Counted from the stretch's first letter, positions 46,091 to 56,256 are shown. The stretch is DNA of 64,000 nt from Clavaria fumosa (GCA_951802425.1 OX637804.1:1798001-1862000); one strand, 5' to 3'. The notes: a model not told the origin generated them from the letters alone. Made by a program: numbers and translations.

Positions 46091-46234
46091 TTATAAAATG
46101 GGTACTGTATGCCCATCAGTGGAAATCTACAACGACCACAAACTGTACCCTAAGTGAGGCTCCCTGTTCATCCCCTTTTCAAGAACTCACCGTGAATTGC
46201 AGGCACTACTCTTCAGTCTCAGAAGGATCATCAA
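46091..46234 (+). promoter_or_regulatory. Family promoter and leader, member 3
   Basis: TATA box TTATAAAATGGG at 46,091-46,102, 144 bp before the ATG, same spacing as member 2. The TGAAACTGGTGTCCA box lies upstream at about 46,009-46,023. Confidence 0.7.
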
Positions 46235-46480
46235 ATGTCAGAGTTCTACGGCGACGATGACCAAGTAGGCGAGAGCACCGAACTCCAGTCCTACGACGAG
46301 CCCGATCCCACGAATGAGCAGCCCGATCCCACGAATGAGCAGCCCGATCCCACGAATGAGCAGCCCGATCCCACGAATGAGCTCGATGCCGAGGATAGGA
46401 AAAACTTTCCCGATTGGTATACGAAGATCGACTTCTATTGCGACTCGGAAGACGAGGTGATCAGGCCCCCATGCCCATGA
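46235..46480 (+). CDS. Array member 3: acidic repeat protein MSEFYGDD type
   Basis: 81 codons: MSEFYGDDDQVGESTELQSY, then four units of the 21-bp repeat encoding PDPTNEQ, then DAEDRKNFPDWYTKIDFYCD SEDEVIRPPCP and stop 46480. Shares promoter, leader and the first eight residues with member 2, but its repeat is unrelated to the GGKQAAYCQ repeat of member 2. No conserved family intron is visible after the last codons, although GAG/GTGATC near 46,455 could be a donor to an unseen exon. No known domain. Confidence 0.65.
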   Translation: MSEFYGDDDQVGESTELQSYDEPDPTNEQPDPTNEQPDPTNEQPDPTNELDAEDRKNFPDWYTKIDFYCDSEDEVIRPPCP

Positions 46481-48192
46481 TCAGGTGATCGCTGAGGAAT
46501 TAAACTGTCTTAAACACAGCAGATTACAGCTTTAGTCTTGACACTCTGTGAAAAAAATGTGAAGAAGGATTGTCGCATCGCAACTTGAGATTTGAGAACC
46601 TTGCTTAGCCTGAGGCTTGACTGTGGTGTCAAGGAGGCTGCCATGAGGATCCACAAGCGTGGTCTCCTACCCCTAGAAGATCTTCTCGACCTGCTTTGCA
46701 TCTTGTGAACCTTAGACATCAAAAGACAAGTGAACAACATGGAGATATGGGAGGTCTCGGAAAGGCGAGCCCGATGCCGAAGGTGAGACCATCGAGCACG
46801 ATCCTTTCAACACCACAATAATAACGGGTATGCTGGCTTCCCTCGTTCTCGTCCTCGTCCAACATCCCCGCCTCCCCCTCCTCCACGCCCACGCCCTCCT
46901 GGCCCACTTCGTCAACCGGGCGTCCCGCCCACAACAATGGCGAACAGCGGCGGGTGCTCGCCATGTCGCGACCGACACAGTCCCGATCGACGTGGTCCGT
47001 GTGCAGGTGAGGCGATCCTCCGATGTCGTGCAGGAGGAGTGACCTAGCCGAGCAATCTCGCGCTTGCGTCCCGTGTGTTATGCTCGCCTGCAGGCCGTCT
47101 CTTGGTGATGCTAGCTGGTTCTGCCCTCGGTCAGCGAATCGCGGTCATGGATGGTTTGTGTGCGAGATCGTGGATACTGACTGCCATGCATGACCAGGTA
47201 ATTCAGATCTCTTCAACCTTATATTTTCTGTTCATCTCGGGCGAGGGTCCAGGGGACAACGCACCCCCGCGAGTGGCCGCTGCGGCGAACGAGCGCATCT
47301 ACCAATGTGGGCCGCGCACCCCGGCCAGTCTGCCCTCCCGCTCGCCCCCCCCCCCCCCCCCCCCCCCCCCGACCCTGTATCCGATACATCTGTTCCCTCC
47401 CCTTGTGTGCCACAGGCACAGGCAACGATGCAAACTACGGCTAGGGTCCCCTCAAAGGCGAGCCAACAGGCCCGATGATACTCTACCCAGTGTCCCATCC
47501 CCCACACCGCTTTTCTCCTGGGCGCTACTGTGCATGCCCGGGGCGACCCCGAACCCGGCACACCTGTTTCCAGCACGACAACCCGAGCATGACCCGCACT
47601 GCAGCAGACAGTGCGCCTCTTCACAAAAACCATCTCTGATGGACTCGCTGCTACGGTGAGCGTTCGGCGGTGTGGGCTGCGCATCCCGCCAGCCCTCCTC
47701 CCGCTCCCTCCTTGCGTGCCGTATCACCAGCTACAGGCACACGCAACTATCCCCCCAGGGCGCTCCCTCCTTGAGCCACAGCCCCCGGTGGCGCACTGCC
47801 AGTGTCCCATCCCCGCCGCCCTCCTCCTGGCGCTACTGTGCACCCCCCAACTCGGCGCCCCTGTTTCGGCACCCGGCTGCAGCAGTACCAGCCGTCAACA
47901 GCCGCCATTCCACAGATACAGGCACAGACAACTAACTATCCCTCAGGGCGGAAAGCCCCGGTGGCGCTCTGGCAGTGTCCCATCCCCATCGCTCTCCTCC
48001 TGGCGCTGCTGCGCATACCCGGGCCACCCCCGACTCGGCGCACCTGTTCTAGCACCAGCTGCCACTAACTGTCATCCCAATATGATGCGGGAGCGGCGGC
48101 TTTGGTGACCGTTGGCGGCGTTGGCAACTTAATATATGCCATTTCATCATCTACATGATTGATCTGAACGAAGTATTTTACTATTCCATATT
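46481..48192. other. Inter-member region with a collinear HOM3 remnant, poly-C run and duplicated GC-rich blocks
   Basis: The HOM3 remnant is 46,800-47,340. A run of 26 C residues is at 47,345-47,370. 47,690-48,150 carries a block (AGCCACAGCCCCCGGTGGCG, later CCCAATATGATGCGGG) also present at 53,270-53,490 and 59,800-60,060. No intact gene. Confidence 0.5.
46800..47340 (+). pseudogene. HOM3 (aspartokinase) remnant, exons 2-4 in order
   Basis: Three blocks in HOM3 order: 46,830-47,035 resembles 62,580-62,850 (ending GAGGCGATCCTCC and GTGCAGGAGGA, as in HOM3 GTGCAGGACGAGGCGATCCT); 47,130-47,200 resembles 62,985-63,062 (TCAGCGAATCGCGGTCAT.. CTGACTGCCATGCATGACCA vs TCAACGAATAGC.. ATGACCGCTGTTATGCGTGA); 47,268-47,345 resembles 63,220-63,300 (GTGGCCGCTGCGGCGAACGA GCGCAT vs CTGGCCGCCGCGGTGAGCGA GCGCAT). 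Frames are broken. Alignment was done by eye only. Confidence 0.6.
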
Positions 48193-48390
48193 CCATGAAT
48201 GAATTCATTTCTGAAACCTGTGTCCAGTAGCATAGGCCCCTCATCTCGACAGCGCTCAACCCAGAAAGATTATAAAATGGGTATGCCCATCAGTGGAAAT
48301 GTACAACGACCCCAGACCGTACCCTAAGTGAGTTCCCCGTTTAACCTCACCCTCTCGGACTCAGAAAATTATATACAGACAGACTATCAA
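48193..48390 (+). promoter_or_regulatory. Family promoter and leader, member 4
   Basis: CCATGAATGAATTCATTTCT GAAACCTGTGTCCAG at 48,193, TATA box TTATAAAATGGG at 48,270-48,281, then TATGCCCATCAGTGG, GTACCCTAA/GTGAGT, GACTCAG and TACAGACAGACTATCAA before the ATG. GTGAGT..CTCAG would be a short leader intron. Confidence 0.75.
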
Positions 48391-48942
48391 ATGTCAGACA
48401 ACGGAGAGGTCCAGAACCGAGACGGGGATCAGGGCCGATACGAGGACCAAGACGGGGACCAGGACCGATACAGGGACCAGGACCAAGAACATGTGGACGT
48501 CGAGTTGGACGGCATTGGGTGGGTCAGACTTGCTGACGACCCGAATTCCCTTCCAGTGTACCGAGGCCCAATAACGTAAGGCGATATAGTCCATTCGCAA
48601 CCCGCTGCACGGCCTGACAAACAGTTTGATTTGATTACGCATAGTGAGGAACATCTACAATTCGTTGAAAGAGTCAAAGAGAAATTTGAAAGGGTAAAAG
48701 AAAACCCTTCTTCTTTGGATGAGAATCGCGCAGAGGAGTTGCTAGAAGAATTGGAGTGTCTTCGGGCTTATGCCGCTGCATTCCCTGAGGACCCGGACCT
48801 TAAAATGTTGACTGTGGCCTGCGATGGCCATGCTCAACTAATCCGTAATGGATGGGATTTTGAAGGCGCGGTAGAATCAAACCTCCCGAAAATTAGCCCC
48901 TATCATCGTAGAAAGGAGGAATCCAATCCCACATCGAAGTAG
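48391..48942 (+). CDS. Array member 4: two-exon acidic/helical small protein
   Basis: Exon 1 48,391-48,575 (MSDNGEVQNRDGDQGRYEDQ DGDQDRYRDQ.., a DQD-type micro-repeat, then GIGWVRLADDPNSLPVYRGP IT), intron 48,576-48,644 (69 nt, GTAAGGCGATA..GCATAG, phase 2), exon 2 48,645-48,942 (EEHLQFVERVKEKFERVKEN PSSLDENRAEELLEELECLR.. KISPYHRRKEESNPTSK). The joined product is 160 residues with no stop inside: an acidic disordered half plus a helical, charged half. No signal peptide or known domain. The intron sequence is nearly identical to those of members 5-8, far more so than the exons. Confidence 0.78.
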
Positions 48943-50760
48943 TGATGAGAGCAATATGAGTAGAATTAGAAAGGCCAAACAGAATACATTTGTTTGTCAA
49001 GAAGTGACACACTGCAGCGACTTCCAGTATACCGACCCAGATGCGTGACTTCGGCCATCTCCCATCAGAAGGTTGACCAACGCCTCCTCCTCCTCCTCCT
49101 CCTCCTCCTCTTCCTCCTCCTCCTCCTCCTCCTCCTCCTCCTCTTCCTCCTCCTCCTCCTCCTCCTCCTCCTCCTCCTCCTCCTCCTCCTCCTCTACCGG
49201 ACCCTCGTTGATACATCACAAACCCGTCTTGGCCCAGCAGTTTGTTCCACCGCCTCTCCACGGGGGCGTCAGTAGCGTTTGATTATTGCCGTTTCGCTGC
49301 CAATGTCGTGTTTTACATTTCATTACACTTTCGGAGGAGGGAACGGCGACACCGGCTCACGGAACACGGATTCCTTTTTTATTTATTTATTTATTTAACC
49401 CTCGAATCTGAAGATGCGCTCGTCTTGCTCCAGACGCATTGTCCCCCCGCATAATCCCCCCCCCCCAGTCCAAGGATAGGTAAAGAGGGGGCCACTGGCA
49501 GGGCCGTTTAAAAGGCAGAACTAGCAAGAGAGTGGGTCTTATTCGTGACACCTGTAACACATATCCACAACGATGGCCCCGACTTGTAGTAGACAATAAA
49601 GCGGACGCCTTGCCGTGGCAGACGCGACAGACAGCATACATTGCGATGGGGCGAGATAACCTACAGAAAGATATGCGGTTACTGAGGCTGCGACATGCGG
49701 ACTTGAGAGTACATACGGAGTGAAGGCTTGGGGTTCGTCCCTACTCGTTTTGTAACAGAATGCTTGCCTGCCCCGAGAAAAGTAGGGCGATCCATTCTCC
49801 CAACAGCGGGATGCCACCATTATTGTCGTAGCATAGCGAACGACCCACGACGAGAATGCTGCACACACGCACTTCGCCCCTCTTCTCCGAACGTCGTGAC
49901 GAACAGATATGATAGGTCGGGCGGCAGCCATTTTGTCGACGTGCGGCGGGCGGGCGTCACTGCGTGTCCTGCCTCCCATTGATATATATATTTCTTCCTA
50001 GTAGTTTTGCGCACCGCGGCGTGATATGGTGGTAGAGACGTTGAAACTGTGACGGCGTCCCTTCCCTTGTCGAGCGTGACCTACCCATCGGGATGGGTGT
50101 GTCGGGCCATCGTCGTTGCCTGGTCCCCTTGCTCGGTAAGTGTTTCCTTGTCCCCGGCTCCCAACTCCCGACTCGCTTTGCGGAGCAAACGGGGCGTGTT
50201 CGCCCATGAGACTATTAAAGGTACCCAGGGCAAACAACCTGGGGCTTTCCGGCGCAGGACAGGGCGAGGAACTGGTGATCGGACGGTCGTGGGCCAAACC
50301 AAAAATTGCTGCCAGTGACTTCAGACGCGTGGTTTGTGCGAGTGCCGCAAGTCGAGTCAGTCACGGCCCGTCTTCCTCGCTGCCGCTGTGCTCAGTCATT
50401 CTCCAAAAGGTGAACTCGCCAGTGCTAAATTTAAATTCTCGTACGCCAGCTAGATAACACCGTGTTTTCTTTGGTGGCAATTGTGTGGTTTTTTTATGCT
50501 TCATGCAATAGTTTCTGATTTCTCCTGTGGTGTCTATTCTGCCGTGGGATCTCACCGCTTCGTTACAGTTCCAGGGTTCTTCATAACTACCGATCAAAAT
50601 ACTTGCAAATAATACACGAATCAATCATGTTTTTGCGTACAGACAAGCAAGGGTTCTGCCAGCATCATCAGCTGGCACGTACAGTACTGTAAAACCAAGC
50701 ATAAATGAGATTCGCCTTGCCGTATAATAGTTTCTCGGAGTTACTATGGAATCCTTATTC
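48943..50760. other. Inter-member region: TCC tract and duplicated 3' flank
   Basis: 49,083-49,194 is a nearly pure (TCC)n polypyrimidine tract. 49,210-49,450 and 49,850-50,280 are repeated in diverged form at 51,590-51,810 and 51,930-52,240. 49,640-49,780 matches the 3' flanks of members 6 and 7 (GATATGCGGTTACTGAGGCT). 50,385-50,440 (CTCCAAAAGGTGAACTCGCC) resembles HOM3 5' flank at 61,965-62,000. No gene supported. Confidence 0.5.
49083..49194. repeat. (TCC)n microsatellite
   Basis: About 112 bp of almost uninterrupted TCC/CTC units with three CTT interruptions; one strand is all pyrimidine, so triplex (H-DNA) formation is possible. Confidence 0.95.
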
Positions 50761-50954
50761 TATGAATGATGAAATCATTTCTGAAACTTGTGTCCAGCAG
50801 GAAAGGCGAGCTCACACTCAATCCTCGGTGGCCGGAAAGTTATAAAATGGGTATGCCCATGTACAACAACCACCACAGACTGTACCCTATGTGAGTACTC
50901 CATTTACCCCCCACCCTCTCGGTCTCAGGGAGTCATATACAGACAGACTATCAA
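50761..50954 (+). promoter_or_regulatory. Family promoter and leader, member 5
   Basis: TATGAATGATGAAATCATTT CTGAAACTTGTGTCCAGCAG at 50,761, TATA box TTATAAAATGGG at 50,840-50,851, GTACCCTAT/GTGAGT, GGTCTCAG, TACAGACAGACTATCAA before the ATG. The TATA-to-start distance is 115 bp, shorter than in member 6 because the TCAGTGGAA segment is missing. Confidence 0.75.
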
Positions 50955-51374
50955 ATGTCAGACACAAACACCGATATTGTTGACATGGACATGAGCGACG
51001 AAGATGACAAGGTGACCGGCAACAGCAATGATCCTCCCAAGGGCGACGATCGCGAAGCTGACATGAACGCCGACAACGATGACGATAGCAATGATCGCAA
51101 GGACCGTAGCAATGATTGCGAAGACGACGATCACGGAGCTGACAAGGTGATCGCCAACAACGATGACTCTGGCAAGGAGCCAGAAAAGGACACCCAAGTT
51201 ATTGAATACAACTCCAATGCTGGACCGACTGATAGTGACCCATTAACGTCACGGTAAGGTGATAGTCCATTCGCACCCGCTAGTACAAGGCTTGACAATT
51301 ACAGTAGTATGCATAGTCCGAACCAGCCTTTCTACCTTTGGCGAATGAAGAGAAGAGTGATACGGCCCAGCTAA
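50955..51374 (+). CDS. Array member 5: acidic small protein with doubtful second exon
   Basis: Exon 1 from ATG 50,955 (MSDTNTDIVDMDMSDEDDKV TG.. DDDSNDRKDRSNDCEDDDHG) is extremely acidic and ends near PTDSDPLTS. The donor is GTAAGG at 51,254 (or GTCACG at 51,248); both leave phase 2. The acceptor GCATAG ends at 51,316. In phase 2, exon 2 gives PNQPFYLWRMKRRVIRPS and stops at 51,374. The alternative frame (SEPAFLPLANEEKSDTAQLR.. ITRLDKSQNR, stop 51,446-51,448) looks more like the helical second exon of member 4 but is out of phase. So this copy is either shortened by a frameshift or has switched C terminus. Confidence 0.6.
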
Positions 51375-51458
51375 GGGAATATGCTTCGAATACGAATCTT
51401 CAGATGATGGAAATAATCACAAGGTTGGATAAGAGTCAAAATCGATGACGACGATTGG

Positions 51459-51496
<38 letters not shown>

Positions 51497-52432
51497 GAAA
51501 TAGAAAGTGACACACACCCAAGCATGACAGCACAGTTCAAGTCACAGTGTCCGACAACGTGTGTCTCTCTACTGGGACACCCTCGTTGATACATCACAAG
51601 CCCAGAGGTTTGTTCAGTCACCATCTCCAGTAGCAGGCCGCGTTGGTAGCATCTGAATATTACAAGTTAACGCCGTTTCGCTGCCAACTTTGTGTTTTAC
51701 GTTTCATTACATGTTCAGAGGAGGGAATGGCGACACCGGCTCACGGCTCACGATTACCCTTCCCAACCCTCGAATCTGAAGATGTGCTCGTCTCGCTCCA
51801 GATGCATAGTATGTTAGTTGAAACTGGCTGTCACTTTAGTTGGATGCAATGGCGTTCGCAGTACAGGGACACAGAGACATAGACGGAGACAGCGGGATGC
51901 CACTGTTGTTGTCATACCATGGCGAATGACGTGCGACGAGACTGCTGCTGCGCACGCACTCCGCCCCTCATCTCCGAATGTCGTGGCTCACAGATATGAT
52001 AGGTTGAGCGGCCAGCCATTTTGTTGACATGCGGGGGTAGCAACGTTGAAACTACGATGGTGTCGGTTCCCTTGTCGGGCGTGGCCTACCTATCAGAATG
52101 GGTGTGTCGGGCCATCGTCATTGCTTGATAAGTGTTTCCTTGTCCCCAGCTCCCAACTCCCTTGCGGAGCGGAACGGGGCGTGTTCGCAAGGCGAACTAC
52201 CCGGGGCTTTCCGATGTGGGACAGGGCGCCGACGGTTGAGTAGAGAAACAGTCGGTCATTGGCCAGGTAGACATATGGCAGCATGGACAGTCAGACATCC
52301 GGACAACAGACAGGGAAACTGACCGGGTAGTCGTCTGACAATGAAAACGCGTGAGTGTGGCTGGACTTACGATAAGCCAGCCTCGTTCATAGTCCGTGAG
52401 CAGGACTGACTGAACGGAACGCCGTCGTGCGT

Positions 52433-52939
52433 TGCCATATCGGTTGCCGTTGCTATAACTGTTGCACCCGGCGCCAAAGAGCCTTGCGCCTGGGGTCTGG
52501 GACGGCGGTGATGCGGGGCTATTTGGTGCGTCTGCAAGGCAGCCCGTAGGAGGAGGTTCGTCGTCCCTGCTGCTTTGTTGGTGCCCGAGTGGGTGGAGCA
52601 GACGATGGCGCGTCGATATACTACCTGCTTGAGATCATCAGTTGCCCGTCACGCTCCTCAAAGTCCCCCATAGCGAGAGAGAGGGGGGTAGTGTGTGTGT
52701 GTATCGCCAATAAGGGAGACCACTTACGAGACAACACCCTGCGCGATCTTGACAGGAAACTTGCCGACGCTTGTCCTGCCAAACTTCTGCATGAGCCAGC
52801 GCGCGTTGGGGTCGACGCTGTTCTGGTGCAGCGTGCGCTGCCGCTGTGGCTGCGGAGAAGGCAAAGGGGGTGTATTCGATGACGAAGGCGGTGGTGATGC
52901 CGGAGAGGGAGGCATGCGTGAAACGTCGTCCCCCGACAT
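52433..52939 (-). pseudogene. Inverted, truncated copy of HOM3 exon 1, intron 1 and start of exon 2
   Basis: On the minus strand from ATG 52,939: MSGDDVSRMPPSPASPPPSS SNTPPLPSPQPQRQRTLHQN, VDPNARWLMQKFGRTSVGKF PVKIAQGVVS, closely matching HOM3 exon 1 at 62,045. The catalytic signature KFGGTSVG has become KFGRTSVG. Intron 1 and DGQLMISSR follow, then SGTNKAAGTTNLLLRAALQT in a changed frame. Similarity ends near 52,433, opposite HOM3 about 62,590. Homology also continues upstream through the HOM3 5' flank to about 53,040. The remaining HOM3 exons are absent, so the copy cannot make an enzyme. Confidence 0.85.
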
Positions 52940-53710
52940 TTTTCCTGGCCCTTTTTGAATGACGATGAATTTGAATTCAGCACCGGAGTCAGCGGCAAGC
53001 TCACCTTTTGGAGCGGCAAGCTCACCTTTTGGAGAGTAGAGAGAGCAAAAGGACTGAGCACAGCAGCGAGGAAGGCTGACTCGACTTGAGGCAAGTCCAA
53101 ACCACGCGTCTGAGTCACTGGCCAACACTGGGGCAATTATGGTTTGTATGCTCGTGGCCAGCGCTTCCTCCCCCCCTTCGTCTTTCTCCTGTTGCCGCGC
53201 CCACTTTGTGTTTTGCACTTCCTACAATAGTCTCTCAGCAACGGCTGTTACGGCAATCATTCTGAGTACGGCTAGGGTCCCTCAAACGCGCTTTCCCTTG
53301 AGCCACAGCCCCGGTGGCGCGCTCTGCCGGTGTCCCATCCCCCACCGCTCTCCTCGTCGCGCCACTGTGCATGCCCGGGCCACCTCAACTCGGCGCACTT
53401 GTTCTAGCACCAGCTGCAGCACCAGCCGCCAGCCGCCGCCATCCCAATATGATGCGGGCGGCAGCTTTGGCGATGTTGGCGACTTGTAATAATAATTTAT
53501 ACATTTCATCGTCTACATATGAACACGGTGGGGGGCGTTTGTACACCGGCCAGATGGATCTTCGCGGAGGAGTCGGTGGCGGCAGATTTTTGTGATCTGA
53601 CACTTCGGGGAACTTTTGGTTCCGCTATGTCAGATAGGCTCTCTGCGAAGGGGTCGATGACGTGTTGCCGCCCACTTTGTGCTTTGGCAATCGAATGGAT
53701 CTTAGCGCTT

Positions 53711-54449
53711 GGTTACAGTAATCAAAGTTTACTGCGGCCGTGGTTGAATAAGATATGCATGCAAGACCTGCCAGTTGCATACTCTAACATCAAGCCATGA
53801 TGTTGCGCTGGCCATGAGCGTACATACCACAAATTGCTGCCAGCGAGTCGGACGCGTGGTTTGTCACGGGTAGGCTCTCGGCTCCGTGGAGGGGTCAGTG
53901 GCAGCAGATTATTGCGAGTTAATGCCGTTTTTTGGGTGGCAATTCTGCGTTTTGTACGCGTCATGGTTTCTGATTTCTCCTCTTGTGTCTCTCGGCCACC
54001 ATTCAATTCAGCTGTGGGATCTCAGCGCAGCCCTCAGTTACAGTAATCAAAGTTTACTGCGGCCGTGGTTGAATAAGATATGCGTGCAAGACCTGCCAGT
54101 TGCATACTCTAACATCAAGCCATGATGTTGCGCTGGCCATGAGCGTACATACCACAAATTGCTGCCAGCGAGTCGGACGCGTGGTTTGTCACGGGTAGGC
54201 TCTCGGCTCCGTGGAGGGGTCAGTGGCGGCAGATTATTGCGAGTTAACGCCGTTTTTTGGGTGGCAATTCTGTGTTTTGTACACTTCATGGTTTCTGATT
54301 TCTCCTCTTGTGTCTCTCGGCCACCATTCAATTCAGCTGTGGGATCTCAGCGCAGCCCTCGGTTACAGTAATCAAAGTTTACTGCGGCCGTGGTTGAATA
54401 AGGTATGCGTGCAAGACCTGCCAGTTGCATACTCTAACAGCAAGCCATG
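53711..54449. repeat. Tandem 325-bp repeat, about 2.3 units
   Basis: Unit starts at GGTTACAGTAATCAAAGTTT (53,711; 54,036; 54,361). The first two units are 325 bp each and nearly identical; the third is cut at about 54,449. A dispersed copy of the unit lies at 57,165-57,476. The shared 70-90 codon frames differ by a few substitutions and have no protein-like features. Confidence 0.88.
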
Positions 54450-54487
54450 ATGTGATCCCGCCTTGCCGTTACTGTAATAGTCTCAGA

Positions 54488-55460
54488 GTGGGGACGGGCA
54501 ATCCCCACTAAGACTGCGTGACGCTTATATAAGCATTCTGCCTCTAAGGCTCTGACCCAAAAACACATGTCAGTATAGAGCCTTCCACACAACAGCTACA
54601 AAAAAACTTTGAGTGTAAAAAATGTCTGAAATTAAATTTAAAAACTTTTGTTCAAGATGGATTTTCGAAAAATGCCCTATTTATTGAGATATTGTTGCTA
54701 TCTATACAACAAAGACATTTAAAAAAATTCCATCTTGAACAAAATGTTCAAATAATACTTCTGAACATTTCCTCTCAGCAGAAGTAAATTCCAAAATGTG
54801 TGTAGAAGGCTCTATGAGGCCCACAGATTTGGCACTGCCGGACTTGTGCGCTTATGTAATCAGTGGCTGTGCGCACACACTGAAAGAGGTTTCTGTGGCC
54901 TCATTCTCTGGCTCTCATTCTCCCCCCACTTTCAAACACTCTGTGTGCACTTTGTGTGCAATCTAGGCTACAAAGTAAACCTCCCAAACTTCATATTTAC
55001 CTATCTTATCATTTAATTTACTGTTTTCTCTGCATTTCAGGCCAATTTCATCCTTCTGTCACCTTAGGGGACTGTGTGTACCTGGGGGGAAGAATTTGGA
55101 GCTTTGGAACACCTAGGTAAGCACTATTATACCATTTTCACAAGTGAAGACTTTGTTATTGGAAGGACAGACAATCTGGAGGACTAGAAGTATGCCCTGT
55201 GATAGGTACAAGGTTTTATGTCATGACCCCTTATGTTTCTGCTGTAATTGTACATGAGTGGAGATGTTTTGAATTATGTCTGTATTTTTCCTGTAATCTA
55301 CATATAAAAGAGTCTGTGTTTACAAAAAATCCCATGCCAAATGCTTCAGAATTGACTGAGGAGAGTGTAAAATATCTTTGGGTCAGTGAAATCAAGGGCT
55401 TAGGCGCATTTTTGCTTATGTAAGCGTCACGCGCTCTTAGTGGGGATTGCCCGTCCCCAC
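54488..55460. mobile_element. 973-bp non-autonomous DNA transposon with TIRs
   Basis: The left end GTGGGGACGGGCAATCCCCA CTAAGA (54,488) and the right end (to 55,460) are inverted copies over about 50 bp, including CGTGACGCTTATATAAGC vs CGTGACGCTTACATAAGC. Each TIR itself contains the hairpin GTGGGGA/TCCCCAC. TCAGA(G) flanks both sides (54,483-54,487 and 55,461-55,465). The interior is AT-rich with a nested fold-back and no transposase frame. A paralogous unoccupied site is at 57,502-57,522. It sits 40 bp upstream of the promoter block of member 6. Confidence 0.88.
54577..54813. repeat. Nested inverted repeats inside the transposon
   Basis: Outer pair: TAGAGCCTTCCACACA at 54,577 against TGTGTGTAGAAGGCTCTA near 54,798-54,813. 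Inner pair: TTTTGTTCAAGATGGA at 54,647 against TCCATCTTGAACAAAA at 54,729-54,744. Together they form a long stem-loop. Confidence 0.75.
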
Positions 55461-55499
55461 TCAGAGGTGCGAAAAAAATTTAAAAAATTTAAAAATTAC

Positions 55500-55725
55500 T
55501 TCCATGAATGAAATCATTTCTGAAACTTGTGTCCAGCAGTATAGGTTTAATCATGAGCTCATACTGCTCAACGGTCAGTCCTTGGTGGCCGGAAAGTTAT
55601 AAAATGGGGTGTATGCCCATCAGTCGAAATGTACAACAACCACAGACTGTACCCTAAGTGAGTTCAAGTCCCCACGTTTACCCCCCACCTCGGTCTCAGA
55701 AAGTCTTATACAGACAGACTATCAA
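55500..55725 (+). promoter_or_regulatory. Family promoter and leader, member 6
   Basis: TTCCATGAATGAAATCATTT CTGAAACTTGTGTCCAGCAG from 55,500, GGTGGCCGGAAAG, TATA box TTATAAAATGGG at 55,597-55,608, GTACCCTAA, then a possible 42-nt leader intron 55,658-55,699 (GTGAGT..CTCAG), and TACAGACAGACTATCAA before the ATG. Confidence 0.78.
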
Positions 55726-56256
55726 ATGTCAGACAATGAGGAAGCAAACTGGTTGGACAATGGGGATGAAATGATAGACGACTTGCCAGACAACGGGCCA
55801 GACGACTCAGACGAGTCACCCCCCGAATTAGTAGAAGAGGAACCTATCGTGCATGACTTCGCGCTCCCTGCAGTCAACGTTTACCCGCCCCCAGAACTTC
55901 CAGAATTGGAAGTGCATCATGGCCGACTATTAACGTGAGGCGATAGTCCATTCGCACCCGCTGCACGGCTTGATGAACACTTTGTTTTTTTATTACGCAC
56001 AACGCACAGTAAGGAGGAGAAACGCGAGGCTCGGAAAGCCCTGCACAGACTGATAGACGCACAGGGTACTATAATCAGTGAATTGATGGCAGAAAATCTC
56101 ATCGAAGACGCGGTGAACGCGCGGAATTTTGCCTTCGAAAATGGGATAAAAAATTACGAAGCAGGCGTTTACTGCGATCTCCAAGAAGAACTACTCTATG
56201 CAGCATTACACAATCCTGGCATGTACAAGGGTAGCCCTTATACAGTCTACAGATAG
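55726..56256 (+). CDS. Array member 6: two-exon acidic/helical small protein
   Basis: Exon 1 55,726-55,934 (MSDNEEANWLDNGDEMIDDL PDNGPDDSDESPPELVEEEP.. ELPELEVHHGRLLT), intron 55,935-56,009 (75 nt, GTGAGGCGATA..GCACAG, phase 2), exon 2 56,010-56,256 (KEEKREARKALHRLIDAQGT IISELMAENLIEDAVNARNF, ENGIKNYEAGVYCDLQEELL YAALHNPGMYKGSPYTVYR). The product is 151 residues. Closest relative is member 7, with a nearly identical second exon and the same end of exon 1, but a different number of DNW/DDG units. No signal peptide or known domain. Confidence 0.82.

Larger units (their letters stand above)
51449..55499. other. Inter-member region: inverted HOM3 copy, 325-bp tandem repeats, DNA transposon
   Basis: A (TTG)n tract at 51,459-51,497 directly follows member 5. 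51,590-52,250 repeats parts of 49,210-50,290. The inverted HOM3 copy (52,433-52,939), 325-bp repeats (53,711-54,449) and transposon (54,488-55,460) are listed separately. No intact gene. Confidence 0.5.

Noticed and set aside
44604..47684. Minus-strand frames of 76-184 codons
   Set aside because: They run through HOM3 remnants on the opposite strand and the poly-C tract; duplicated together with them.
49083..49261. Poly-Ser / poly-Gly frames across the TCC tract
   Set aside because: Pure microsatellite translation in all frames.
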